A stretch of 64,000 bases of DNA from Pseudovibrio sp. Alg231-02 (GTDB lineage: Bacteria > Pseudomonadota > Alphaproteobacteria > Rhizobiales > Stappiaceae): positions 1,209,069 to 1,273,068 of the forward strand of contig NZ_FREX01000001.1 of the NCBI RefSeq assembly GCF_900143565.1, given 5' to 3'. The notes under the pieces were generated by a model, which saw only the letters and a program-made list of their open reading frames with translations, had not been told where the DNA came from and did no database searches. Position numbers and translations under genes: made by a program. The stretch's first letter is position 1, and every line of letters starts with the position of its first letter. Shown here piece by piece: positions 1 to 8,185 of this stretch.

Positions 1-809
1 AGTTTTCACAAGTGATGAAGCTGGTCTGGACGCGCCTGAAGATCTTCTTGTTTGGCGCTGGTAAGATTATTGTCACGGTGGTGGCTGTTCTGACTATTTT
101 GAACTCCGTTGACTTTGAAGGAAACGTTGGCAACGAGGCCAATGGCAACTCTGTCTTGGCTGTTGTTTCCAAACAAGTGACACCAATCTTCGCTCCAATG
201 GGCCTGAGTGAAGATGACTGGCCTGCCACGGTTGGTCTGGTCACTGGCATCTTTGCGAAGGAAGCCGTGGTTGGTACCTTGCAGACGCTTTACGTCACCA
301 CTGATGAAGAAGGTGGAGCCCCTGCCCCGCTGGGGACCGCACAAGAGGCCATCAATATCTTCACGACCAGCATTGTGGATCTGACCTCGCAGATGCTTGA
401 TCCACTTGGCATCGATATTGGTGATACCTCCAGCTATAACGTAGCTGCTGAAGAGCAAGAGGTTGAGGTGGGCCTGTTCACCGCACTTGCGGCGCACTTT
501 GACGGAAAAGTAGGCGCATTTGCCTACATGATTGCAGTCCTGCTTTACATTCCATGCACTGCGGCTCTGGCTACCATCTGGCGTGAGGTTGGGCGCAACT
601 GGGCTCTGTTTGCGGCAGGCTGGACCACTTTACTGGCCTACTCCGGCGCTTCTCTGGCTTATCAGATTGGCACCTTCGCTCGCCACCCAACATCTTCTGC
701 GCTCTGGATCATTGGACTGCTGGCTGCAATTGTCAGTGTGTTGGTCTTCATGCGCCAGAAAGCAGAGAGCACCATTGCGCATCGGGCAGCACTGGAGGCC
801 GCAGAATAA
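1..809 (+). CDS. feoB: Ferrous iron transporter FeoB, C-terminal part (cut by window edge)
   Basis: This is the C-terminal ~268 residues of FeoB, the GTPase-coupled inner-membrane Fe(II) importer; the reading frame is open to the window edge, so the G domain lies outside. Visible FeoB hallmarks are the VWTRLKIFLFGAGKII helix, the Gate-like segment GLVTGIFAKEAVVGTL followed by a long loop, and the terminal membrane helices (YIPCTAALATIWREVG...). An internal GTG at 12 is not the real start because the upstream codons continue the FeoB pattern. The stop is one base before the next gene, so the two are almost certainly co-transcribed. Confidence is high for family and low for anything N-terminal. 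Confidence 0.93.
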   Translation, partial: FSQVMKLVWTRLKIFLFGAGKIIVTVVAVLTILNSVDFEGNVGNEANGNSVLAVVSKQVTPIFAPMGLSEDDWPATVGLVTGIFAKEAVVGTLQTLYVTTDEEGGAPAPLGTAQEAINIFTTSIVDLTSQMLDPLGIDIGDTSSYNVAAEEQEVEVGLFTALAAHFDGKVGAFAYMIAVLLYIPCTAALATIWREVGRNWALFAAGWTTLLAYSGASLAYQIGTFARHPTSSALWIIGLLAAIVSVLVFMRQKAESTIAHRAALEAAE

Positions 810-810
810 A

Positions 811-1044
811 ATGTTGCAGCAGATTGAAGGTGTTTTGGCAAAGCGTGGCGGTGCCACTGTTGGCGAGATCGCTCAGGATATGAACATTCCGAGTGACTTT
901 GCTATGGCCATGGTTTCGCAACTCAAAGCATTGGGGCGCATTGAGGAAGTGGGGTGCTCTTCAAGCTCCGCCTCCAGTAGCTGTGCAAGCTCCTGTGGGG
1001 GATGCAGCTTTGCGCCGACGGTTCAGTATCAGCTCAAACAATAA
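811..1044 (+). CDS. feoC: FeoC-like small winged-helix protein with Cys-rich tail
   Basis: A 77-aa protein starting one base after the feoB stop. Residues 1-45 look like a FeoC winged helix (MLQQIEGVLAKRGGATVGEIAQ, then a second helix and KALGRIEEVG). Residues ~46-67 form a Ser/Cys-rich loop with four cysteines (C..C...C..C pattern). FeoC proteins typically carry cysteines here that can bind an iron-sulfur cluster and are proposed to modulate FeoB stability or act as a sensor. Position and size support FeoC; the poly-Ser/Cys loop is longer and more repetitive than in enterobacterial FeoC. Confidence 0.72.
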   Translation: MLQQIEGVLAKRGGATVGEIAQDMNIPSDFAMAMVSQLKALGRIEEVGCSSSSASSSCASSCGGCSFAPTVQYQLKQ

Positions 1045-1068
1045 GCTCTGCTTAAGCAAATAAACACA

Positions 1069-1106
1069 AACAGGAGAGTAAGGCCGGGTCTTTACTCTCC
1101 TGTTTT
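1069..1106 (+). terminator. Rho-independent terminator after feoC
   Basis: Perfect inverted repeat AACAGGAGAGTAA / TTACTCTCCTGTT around a 10-nt loop, followed by a short T stretch, 25 bases after the feoC stop. It closes the feo operon. Confidence 0.85.
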
Positions 1107-1178
1107 GCATTTGGCCTATGCCCTCAACTTTCTGGTGAGAAAGCGCGCTCTAGCCTTTCCTGCAAAAAGGAGGGCTCA

Positions 1179-1625
1179 ATGGCCTACACGCACTCACAAG
1201 ATGAACTTAGTTTCAAAGATGCCATCATCTCATGCCTGAAGAACTACTTTAACTTTTATGGTCGTGCATCACGCGCTGAATACTGGTGGTGGTTTTTGTT
1301 CAATGCGCTTGTCATCACCGTAGCTGTTCTTTTTGATATTCTGGTTATGAGTGGTCTTATTTTGGGCATCTCAGAGCTTCAGCAATCATCAGGTACTTCG
1401 GGAACTGCAATGGCAGTCGGTATGTTCCTGCCCAACATCCTCACAATGATTGTTACACTTTTCCTGTTGTTACCAACACTAACGGTAGCCGTTCGTCGTC
1501 TTCACGATGTTGATCGTTCCGGCTTCTGGGTGTTCATTACGGTGATCCCGTTTTTTGGGGCATTGCTTCTATTGTACTGGCATCTGCTTCCTTCAAGGCA
1601 AACCGTCAACGCCAATTACGAGTAA
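1179..1625 (+). CDS. DUF805 membrane protein (copy 1)
   Basis: 148 aa, preceded by a strong AAGGAGGG ribosome site. It has the DUF805 layout: an amphipathic N-terminus with a Y..F..R.SR.EYWWW motif (NYFNFYGRASRAEYWWWFLF), two or three membrane helices, then the signature LHDVDRSGFWVFI before the last helix. DUF805 proteins are small inner-membrane proteins of unknown function. A second DUF805 gene follows about 150 bases downstream, suggesting tandem duplication. No function can be assigned from the sequence. Confidence 0.85.
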   Translation: MAYTHSQDELSFKDAIISCLKNYFNFYGRASRAEYWWWFLFNALVITVAVLFDILVMSGLILGISELQQSSGTSGTAMAVGMFLPNILTMIVTLFLLLPTLTVAVRRLHDVDRSGFWVFITVIPFFGALLLLYWHLLPSRQTVNANYE

Positions 1626-1776
1626 ACACTCACACTCAGCTAAGGCAAAAAGTACGCACGCAAAACAGGAGCACAGACCTCAGTTCTTTGCTCTCTGGCA
1701 CATCGTTAGACAGCCAACCTGGACGTTCTGGTCAGCATGTGCGGTCTAACACCCCTACAAAAACTTGGAGAGTAGC

Positions 1777-2151
1777 GTGGTTAGTTTTCAAAGCGCCATC
1801 AGAACCTGTTTCAAGAAGTATGTGCAGTTCACTGGGCGTGCGCCTCGCTCCGAGTTTTGGTGGTGGGTACTCTTCCTGCTCATAGTGATGATCGCAGCTC
1901 ACCTTATCGATAACTTTGTGATCGCCCCTACTCTGGGATTGCCCACGGGGAGTGTGCAGGATGGTGCTCCGTTAAGCTCCATCTTGAACATCGCGTTCTT
2001 CTTGCCTAATCTGGCCGTGGCCGTGCGGCGACTGCATGACATCAATCGATCCGGCTTCTGGCTACTCATCGCTTTCATACCGATTCTAGGCGGTTTGCTG
2101 CTGCTTTACTGGTTTGTGCAGCCATCATTCCATGGCAAAACGAAATATTAG
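1777..2151 (+). CDS. DUF805 membrane protein (copy 2)
   Basis: 124 aa if the GTG at 1777 is used. That GTG has a GGAG six bases upstream; the in-frame TTG at 1765 lacks a ribosome site. It keeps the family signatures KYVQFTGRAPRSEFWWW and RLHDINRSGFWLLI, with three predicted membrane helices. It is a paralogue of the preceding gene, with the same N- and C-terminal motifs but a shorter central loop. Function is unknown. Confidence 0.83.
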   Translation: MVSFQSAIRTCFKKYVQFTGRAPRSEFWWWVLFLLIVMIAAHLIDNFVIAPTLGLPTGSVQDGAPLSSILNIAFFLPNLAVAVRRLHDINRSGFWLLIAFIPILGGLLLLYWFVQPSFHGKTKY

Positions 2152-2402
2152 AATTAGAATTAATACAAACTGGATAGTGCTGTGTCGGATCGGGCATAAG
2201 CAGAAATTATGCGACACTTTGCATAGCGCATAGCTCCTAATGCAACTCACTTTTTCAAGGAAACAGTTACTACAGCAAAGACAAGTGCCCTATCTTTTGG
2301 GGTGCACTGGTCATGGATCGCGGAAAAAACATAATTATTAACAGTGTTCCGCTACGGAATTCCATGATTTAAAATTAGCACATCCCATCGACAGGTGGTC
2401 AC

Positions 2403-3812
2403 ATGGACAGTTTAGCAGTTGATCTAGCTCGATTCCAATTTGCTTTTACAATCGCGTTCCATATCATATTTCCGGCTTTTACTATAGGTCTGGCAAGTTT
2501 TCTTGCTGTCCTTGAAGGCTTATGGCTATGGACAGGACGTGATGTATACTTGCGGGTCTTCAAGTTCTGGCTCGTAATCTTCGCACTTTCCTTCGCTATG
2601 GGTGTCGTTTCCGGCATCGTCATGGCTTATCAATTCGGCACCAACTGGTCTGCCTTTGCAGACAAAACCGGATCGGTCATTGGACCGCTCATGGGGTATG
2701 AGGTGCTCACGGCCTTCTTCCTGGAAGCAGGTTTCCTCGGCATTATGCTGTTTGGTATGAACCGCGTAGGCAAGAAGTTGCACTTCTTTGCCACCGTGGT
2801 TGTTGCCATTGGCACCGCCCTTTCCGCTTTCTGGATCCTTTCCGTCAACAGCTGGATGCAGACACCAGCAGGCTACGCCATGAATGACGTGGGCCAGTTT
2901 GTGCCTGCGGATTGGTGGGCGATTATCTTCAACCCCTCCTTCCCCTACCGGCTCGTGCACATGGTGCTGGCAGCTTACCTGACCACAGCCTTCGTGGTTG
3001 GTGCCGTGGGTGCCTATCATCTGTTGAAGAACCGTTTTAATGCGGCGGCGCAGGTGATGTTCTCCATGGCAATGTGGATGATGATTGTGGTCACGCCAAT
3101 CCAAATGCTTGCGGGGGACTATCATGGCCTCAACACTCTGGAGCATCAGCCTGCCAAGGTTGCTGCTATGGAGGGGCACTTTGATTCCCAAGGCCCTGCC
3201 CCGCTCATCCTCTTTGGATGGCCGGATGTGGAAGCTGGAGAAACAAAGTACAAGATTGAGGTCCCTTATCTCTCGAGCATTATTCTGACCCACAGCCTTG
3301 ATGGTGTTGTGCCGGGACTGAATGAATTCCCACGGGAAGACTGGCCACCGGCAGCGATCGTGTTTGTGTCATTCCGCATCATGGTTGGTATTGGTGTCTT
3401 GATGTTGCTGGTTGGCGTTTGGGGCCTATGGTCTCGGATCCGTGGCCGGCTTTATGAGAGTGAATGGCTTCAGCGAGCTTCCATTGTTATGGGACCTGCT
3501 GGCTTTGTCGCCGTCATCGCAGGCTGGACAACAACGGAAGTTGGTCGCCAACCTTACACCGTGTACGGGTTGCTCAAGACGTCAGAATCCGTCTCACCTG
3601 TTGAAGCACCTGCCGTCTGGGCCTCGCTGGTCATCTTTGTAGCGGTGTACTGTATCGTCTTTGGCGTTGGTATCTTCTACATCTTCCGGTCCATGGCGAA
3701 GTCTCCGGATGCGAGCCAGGGCGTTGAGGAAGGTGTACCTGTCAGAACCGCAGGCATCACTCCTGCACAGGCCCTTCAACCACATGAGGGAGATCGTTCT
3801 CATGATTCTTGA
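2403..3812 (+). CDS. cydA: Cytochrome bd (CIO-type) ubiquinol oxidase subunit I
   Basis: 469 aa, the haem-bearing subunit that oxidises ubiquinol and carries the b and d haems in the inner membrane. The N-terminus FQFAFTIAFHIIFPAFTIG holds the axial His of the oxygen-reducing haem. A second candidate His is in SFPYRLVHMVLAAY, and the GRQPYTVYGLL stretch matches the GRQP motif. The short periplasmic Q loop and the GRQPxxVYGLL.T..SVSP form are typical of cyanide-insensitive oxidases (CioA). An AGGTGG ribosome site precedes the ATG. The 3' end overlaps cydB by 11 bases, so translation is probably coupled. Confidence 0.95.
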   Translation: MDSLAVDLARFQFAFTIAFHIIFPAFTIGLASFLAVLEGLWLWTGRDVYLRVFKFWLVIFALSFAMGVVSGIVMAYQFGTNWSAFADKTGSVIGPLMGYEVLTAFFLEAGFLGIMLFGMNRVGKKLHFFATVVVAIGTALSAFWILSVNSWMQTPAGYAMNDVGQFVPADWWAIIFNPSFPYRLVHMVLAAYLTTAFVVGAVGAYHLLKNRFNAAAQVMFSMAMWMMIVVTPIQMLAGDYHGLNTLEHQPAKVAAMEGHFDSQGPAPLILFGWPDVEAGETKYKIEVPYLSSIILTHSLDGVVPGLNEFPREDWPPAAIVFVSFRIMVGIGVLMLLVGVWGLWSRIRGRLYESEWLQRASIVMGPAGFVAVIAGWTTTEVGRQPYTVYGLLKTSESVSPVEAPAVWASLVIFVAVYCIVFGVGIFYIFRSMAKSPDASQGVEEGVPVRTAGITPAQALQPHEGDRSHDS

Positions 3813-4809
3813 TTATCCACTCATTTGGGGTTTTCTCATTGCAGTCGCGATCTTCGCCTATGTGATTTTGGATGGCTTTGATCTTGGCATCGGGATCTTG
3901 TACCCGACCACCAAAGACGCTGATGAACGCACATTGATGATGAACAGCGTCGCTCCTGTCTGGGATGGCAATGAGACCTGGCTCGTCCTTGGTGGCGGTG
4001 GTTTGTTTGCCGTGTTCCCGCTCGCCTACTCGGTCATTATGCCTGCGGTCTACGCACCGATTATTGGCATGTTGATCGGGTTGATCTTCAGAGGCGTTGC
4101 CTTTGAGTTCCGCTTCAAGTCATCTGTTGAGCGCAGGCCGTTCTGGGATATATCCTTCTTTGCAGGGTCTATCGTTGCTGCATTCTGTCAGGGACTGGTG
4201 CTTGGTACGCTTGTGCAAGGCATTGAGGTGGTTGACCGCACTTATGCAGGCGGCTGGTGGGATTGGCTGACACCATTTTCTGTCATGACCGGTTTTGCCG
4301 TGATCTCCGGCTATGCCCTGCTTGGGGCCACATGGCTGGTGATGAAGCTGGAAGGTGTGCCGCAAGCGCATTTCCGCCGCGTCTCAAAGTACGCCGCTCT
4401 TATCCTGATTGGCTTCCTTCTGCTGGTCAGTATGTGGATGCCATTCATCAATGAGAGCATTATGGAGAAGTGGTTCAGCTTCCCGTATCTGCTTTACACA
4501 TTCCCGGTTCCACTTCTTGTAGCAGTCACCACGCTGGTGCTGTGGCGGGCTTTGATGAGCGATGCGGATTACACACCGTTCCTCGCTTCACTGGTGATCT
4601 TCCTGCTGACCTATGTGGGACTTGGGATCAACATCTTCCCGTATGTGGTGCCAAATGTTTACACCCTTTGGGAAGCAGCAGCGCCTGACAGCAGCCTGAA
4701 ATTCCTGCTTGTGGGAGCGGTCATCCTCATCCCGATGATCCTCGCCTATACGGCCTACGCGTACTACGTGTTCCGTGGCAAAATAAAATCAACGGAAGGG
4801 TATCACTGA
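3802..4809 (+). CDS. cydB: Cytochrome bd (CIO-type) ubiquinol oxidase subunit II
   Basis: 335 aa, multi-pass membrane protein partnering CydA. It begins MILDYPLIWGFLIAVAIFAYVILDGFDLGIGILYP, a canonical CydB N-terminus (only the first part is diagnostic), and keeps the GNETWLVLGGGGLF motif. The reading frame is open further upstream, but the ATG at 3802 has GAGGGAGA eight bases before it and gives the family N-terminus. It overlaps cydA at one end and the DUF2474 gene at the other (TGATG), so all three are one operon. Confidence 0.95.
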   Translation: MILDYPLIWGFLIAVAIFAYVILDGFDLGIGILYPTTKDADERTLMMNSVAPVWDGNETWLVLGGGGLFAVFPLAYSVIMPAVYAPIIGMLIGLIFRGVAFEFRFKSSVERRPFWDISFFAGSIVAAFCQGLVLGTLVQGIEVVDRTYAGGWWDWLTPFSVMTGFAVISGYALLGATWLVMKLEGVPQAHFRRVSKYAALILIGFLLLVSMWMPFINESIMEKWFSFPYLLYTFPVPLLVAVTTLVLWRALMSDADYTPFLASLVIFLLTYVGLGINIFPYVVPNVYTLWEAAAPDSSLKFLLVGAVILIPMILAYTAYAYYVFRGKIKSTEGYH

Positions 4810-4940
4810 TGAGCCTCGATAAAACCGGCGAAATTGACCAACCTTTATGGAAGCGGTTGCTTTGGTTTGCAGCCCTTTGGGTGGCAGGCGTTGCCTCCAT
4901 CGCAGTGGTCTCTTACACCTTAAGAAGTCTGATTATTTAA
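4809..4940 (+). CDS. DUF2474 small membrane protein of the bd oxidase
   Basis: 43 aa starting inside the cydB stop codon (TGATG overlap). A charged N-terminus (MSLDKTGEIDQPLWKR) is followed by one membrane helix (LLWFAALWVAGVASIAVV) and a short tail. Size, topology and position match DUF2474, the small protein found with CIO-type oxidases. It plays the place of CydX, which stabilises the oxidase in Escherichia coli; that role is inferred here. It is short enough to be missed by default gene callers. Confidence 0.85.
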   Translation: MSLDKTGEIDQPLWKRLLWFAALWVAGVASIAVVSYTLRSLII

Positions 4941-4956
4941 CAGACCCAGCAAAAAT

Positions 4957-4986
4957 AAGGGCGTGCTATCCCCATAGCACGCCCTT
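4957..4986 (+). terminator. Terminator-like hairpin after the cyd operon
   Basis: AAGGGCGTGCTAT / ATAGCACGCCCTT, a perfect 13-bp stem with a CCCC loop, 17 bases after the DUF2474 stop. No clear T run follows, so it could also be an mRNA-stabilising hairpin. Confidence 0.75.
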
Positions 4987-5399
4987 CTCCCAATGAACCG
5001 CTCGCGGTTCCTCCTCCGCTACGGCTCGAAACTGTCCGGAGCCGAATATCTCCCGAAAATTCGCCTCTCATATTTCAGGGGTGTACTGTGATATGTTTTA
5101 AAAATCCTTTCAATGCGTCAAAACCCGCAGTTAGGCGATTTTATTGCCTAAAACTGGCGAAAATGAGCAAATCAAGGCGACGCTAATATGTGGGTGGCCT
5201 GCGGTTGTATTGCGGCTGACGCCAGCCTACTCCTTCTGATTGTTCGGAGTGATGCCTTGCAACCATGCCCCTGTCATGAAAAGTTCACTTGTTGTTTGAG
5301 GTCAGACGGATTAGTCAGCAGCGCAATTTCCGCTGATGCAGGCTTATTCATCGCTTAGAGTTTATTCTGACTTGCAGCCTATTTTTTGGGGTACCACAC
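4987..5399. other. Non-coding gap with further small hairpins
   Basis: No convincing gene. Two more short inverted repeats lie directly after the cyd terminator: GAACCGC/GCGGTTC (4995-5010) and CGGCTC/GAGCCG (5022-5044). A weaker one, TTAGGC/GCCTAA, lies at 5131-5151. The last part presumably holds the promoter of the metallophosphoesterase gene, but no box can be fixed. Confidence 0.5.
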
Positions 5400-6218
5400 A
5401 TGATCTTCGCGCAGCTTACCGACATTCACATCAAGGCTGGCGGAAAGTTCGCCTACAACTGTGTTGATACGCTTTCTCATTTGCGTCAGGCCGTTGCGCA
5501 CCTCAACGCGTTTCGTCCACGACTTGATTTTGTGGTGATCAGCGGCGATCTGGTGGATTTGGGCAATGCGGATGAGTATGAGTTGTTCCGGCAAGAGATC
5601 GACCAGCTGGATATGCCGTTTTATGTGATCCCCGGTAATCACGATCACCGGGATGCAATGCGGGATGCGTTTGCGGATCATGACTACCTGACTTCAGAGG
5701 GTGCGCTTCAGTTTTCAATTGAGAAAGACGGCCTGCGCATTATCGGGCTGGATACGACCATTCCGAGCAAGCATGACGGCCATTTTGATGCTCATAAGCA
5801 AGCATGGCTGCGCGATGAACTGGACGCACATAAAGATCAGCCGACTTTGGTGTTCATGCATCACCCACCGTTCAAGACGGGTATTCAGCATATGGATGAT
5901 ATTATGCTGATGCGCGCTGATGAGGATTTCTGGCCTGTGGTTACAGGGCAATCACAAATCCGGCAGATTGCTTGTGGTCATGTTCACCGGGCGATCGAGG
6001 TCTTCAAGAACGGCATTCCGGTGAGCATCTGCCCTGCTTCAGGCCATCAGGTCACGCTTGATCTGGATCCAGACGGGGAACCTGGCTTTGTTATGGACCC
6101 GCCAGCGGTTCGTGTATTCCGCTGGTCCGAGGGCGAATTGATCAACCATTTGAGTTTTATCGGCGACTTTGGTGGCCAACACCCATTCTTTGATAAGGAT
6201 GGCAAACTGATTGATTAG
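5400..6218 (+). CDS. Metallophosphoesterase (CpdA/GpdQ-like cyclic nucleotide or glycerophosphodiester phosphodiesterase)
   Basis: 272 aa calcineurin-like phosphoesterase. All metal-binding blocks are present: QLTDIHI (D, H) near residue 8, VISGDLVD near 48, IPGNHDHR near 80, FMHHPPF near 150 and CGHVHRA near 197. This is the class III cyclic-nucleotide phosphodiesterase layout, which also covers GpdQ-type diesterases, so the substrate cannot be settled from sequence. There is no signal peptide, so it is cytoplasmic. It converges with the next gene and the stop codons overlap by four bases. Confidence 0.85.
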   Translation: MIFAQLTDIHIKAGGKFAYNCVDTLSHLRQAVAHLNAFRPRLDFVVISGDLVDLGNADEYELFRQEIDQLDMPFYVIPGNHDHRDAMRDAFADHDYLTSEGALQFSIEKDGLRIIGLDTTIPSKHDGHFDAHKQAWLRDELDAHKDQPTLVFMHHPPFKTGIQHMDDIMLMRADEDFWPVVTGQSQIRQIACGHVHRAIEVFKNGIPVSICPASGHQVTLDLDPDGEPGFVMDPPAVRVFRWSEGELINHLSFIGDFGGQHPFFDKDGKLID

Positions 6219-6952
6219 GCTGAGTCTTTCTCTGTTACGAGATCGGCTTCGTTCTCCACGATATCCCATGAGACGGCGGCGCCCATTTCCTGCAGTGCCT
6301 CCTTTTGCAGTTTCCATGCGTTCTGATTTTGGGCGAGAATGGCGGGGGCGCAAAGTTCGACGCGGTACCCTCTGTTAAGCGCACCGATTGTTGTGTTCTT
6401 GACGCAGGCATTGCCATCCAGACCTGTCACGATCAGGTGGTCAACTTCTTGATTTTTCAGGAACTCAGCGAGCGCCGGTTCGCCAAAAGCGTCGCTCTTT
6501 GATTTCACGAGATCCAGATCTGGCTCAATAGTTATGCGTGGATCTATCTTTAGGCCATCAGAGCCTTTTGCCCCCAAACCTCCTCCCAACAGGCGGACCA
6601 GAAGGTTGGTGTACCATCCCTTGTAAACCTGCCGGATGGAGATGACGGGCCAGCCCTTTTGCTGTGCCAGCTCACCAAGCGCGTTTATGTAGTTGAGGCG
6701 GGCTTGCAGATAGTCGGGCTCCCAACTTCGAGAGCTGGTTTCCTTGATGAAGTCACTTTGAACATCAATCACCAACAGCGCAGTGCCTCCGCGGCCTTCA
6801 AACATGATCGACGGGCCGTTGGTTGGTGTTTGAATGTTGAGGACACCCCAAAAGGTATAGGCAGCAAGGGCTGCCACGCAAAGTAAAGCTCCTAAAACCA
6901 GAATAAGCACCGTTCGCTCCCCCAAGCCAAGACATGCCAGTCCCCACACCAT
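6215..6952 (-). CDS. Isochorismatase-family hydrolase with N-terminal membrane anchor
   Basis: 245 aa. Residues ~13-37 (RTVLILVLGALLCVAALAAY) form one strong membrane helix. Residues ~58-235 are an isochorismatase-like cysteine hydrolase with the catalytic trio: Asp in LLVIDVQSDF, Lys in DLVKSKSDAF and Cys in VTGLDGNACVKNT. Family members hydrolyse isochorismate, nicotinamide, or other amides and carbamates; the substrate is unknown here. The membrane anchor is unusual, since most relatives are soluble cytosolic enzymes. It is transcribed alone. Confidence 0.82.
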   Translation of the reverse strand: MVWGLACLGLGERTVLILVLGALLCVAALAAYTFWGVLNIQTPTNGPSIMFEGRGGTALLVIDVQSDFIKETSSRSWEPDYLQARLNYINALGELAQQKGWPVISIRQVYKGWYTNLLVRLLGGGLGAKGSDGLKIDPRITIEPDLDLVKSKSDAFGEPALAEFLKNQEVDHLIVTGLDGNACVKNTTIGALNRGYRVELCAPAILAQNQNAWKLQKEALQEMGAAVSWDIVENEADLVTEKDSA

Positions 6953-7059
6953 ATCATGCTGCTGTGGGGGGCTGACATTTCCAAATTTTGGGGAGCAAAG
7001 CCGTCAGGACCTGCACACAATCCAGCAGGTGTTATTGATCCCGACGACGGTCTTCGATC

Positions 7060-7866
7060 TTAGTAAGTTTCGTTCTCAGCCGGGAATTGCTCACGGCGAA
7101 CGTCATTTGCAAACGCCTTTACGCCTTGTTCGATCTGAGATTTCAGTTCAGCGTACTTGCGCACGAATTTTGGCGTCTTGTCGAACATCCCGAGCATGTC
7201 ATCGGTGACGAGGATCTGGCCGTCGCAGTCAACAGAAGCACCGATGCCGATGGTCGGGATTGGTACGCTGTCGGAGATTTCGCGAGCGACTTCGTCTTTT
7301 GTGCCTTCAACAACAACACAGAATGCACCAGCATCGGCCACCTGACGTGCGCATTCCAGCTGTTCTTTGCGGCTTTCTTCGCTTTTGCCAGCAACTTTAT
7401 AGCCGCCTTCCACATGCAGATACTGGGGGCGCAGGCCGATGTGAGCGACAACAGGAATGCCACGGTCTACGAGAAAGCGTATGGTTTCTGGCGCTGCGGA
7501 ATTGTATTCCAGCTTGACGGCCTGACAGCCGGCTTCCTGCATCACGCGCAACGCGTTGCGGTATGCGGCCTGTGGGCTTTCTTCAAAGGAGCCGAAAGGC
7601 ATATCAACGACAACAAGTGCGTTTTGAGAACCACGCATAACGGCTTTGCCGTGCATGATCATCATGTCCAGCGTGACTGCTGTCGTGTCTGGCAAGCCGT
7701 GGAGCACCATGCCGACACTGTCGCCCACCAGCAGCAGATCGCAATGCTCATCCAGCATCTGTGCGATTGGTGCAGTGTAGGCCGTGAGGCAGACCAGCTT
7801 GTGATGGCCTTTTGCCTTCATGATGTCTTTAATGGTTTTCCGCCGAGTCGCAGATGTATGAGACAT
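7060..7866 (-). CDS. panB: 3-methyl-2-oxobutanoate hydroxymethyltransferase
   Basis: 268 aa, full length. PanB transfers a hydroxymethyl group from 5,10-methylene-THF to 2-oxoisovalerate, giving ketopantoate on the way to coenzyme A. Family blocks seen: LTAYTAPIAQMLDE, LLVGDSVGMVLHG, VVVDMPFGSF, AVKLE, and the late IPTIGIGASVDCDGQILV..DMLG. No panC or panD lies nearby, so the pathway is split in this genome. Cytoplasmic. Confidence 0.95.
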   Translation of the reverse strand: MSHTSATRRKTIKDIMKAKGHHKLVCLTAYTAPIAQMLDEHCDLLLVGDSVGMVLHGLPDTTAVTLDMMIMHGKAVMRGSQNALVVVDMPFGSFEESPQAAYRNALRVMQEAGCQAVKLEYNSAAPETIRFLVDRGIPVVAHIGLRPQYLHVEGGYKVAGKSEESRKEQLECARQVADAGAFCVVVEGTKDEVAREISDSVPIPTIGIGASVDCDGQILVTDDMLGMFDKTPKFVRKYAELKSQIEQGVKAFANDVRREQFPAENETY

Positions 7867-8185
7867 TGTTTTAGGTGCCCGTTTCGTTCATCCAAAGCAG
7901 CTGGCCCTTTGTCTGGAGCAATCCAACTGCCTTCATTCTTTGTTATTCCGCGCACTCATTGCCAGTCCGTTCAGCATCAAACCGGCGTACGCTTATTATT
8001 ATTGGTTTTTGATCTGTGCCTGTGCTTTCAGACTTATGTCTTTACGCGACCTCACCGAAAGCCACTCTTTGTCTTTCGGAATTGCGCAGTGCAACATGTG
8101 CTTCCTGCGCCTTTATAAGGAATTTTCGGAGAATATAAAATAACGTTGAGATACCCAATGGGACTTTTGGTGCGGTATGTACCAT
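7867..8185. other. Gap between panB and the AraC-type regulator
   Basis: 318 bases with no convincing gene. It contains the panB promoter (minus strand) and the 3' flank of the regulator. Open frames crossing it have no family resemblance and are mostly antisense extensions over panB. No terminator or operator was recognised. Confidence 0.5.

Noticed and set aside
7087..8118. A 343-codon open frame on the plus strand
   Set aside because: It lies antisense to panB, which is unmistakable; the translation is rich in Cys, His and Phe and resembles no family.
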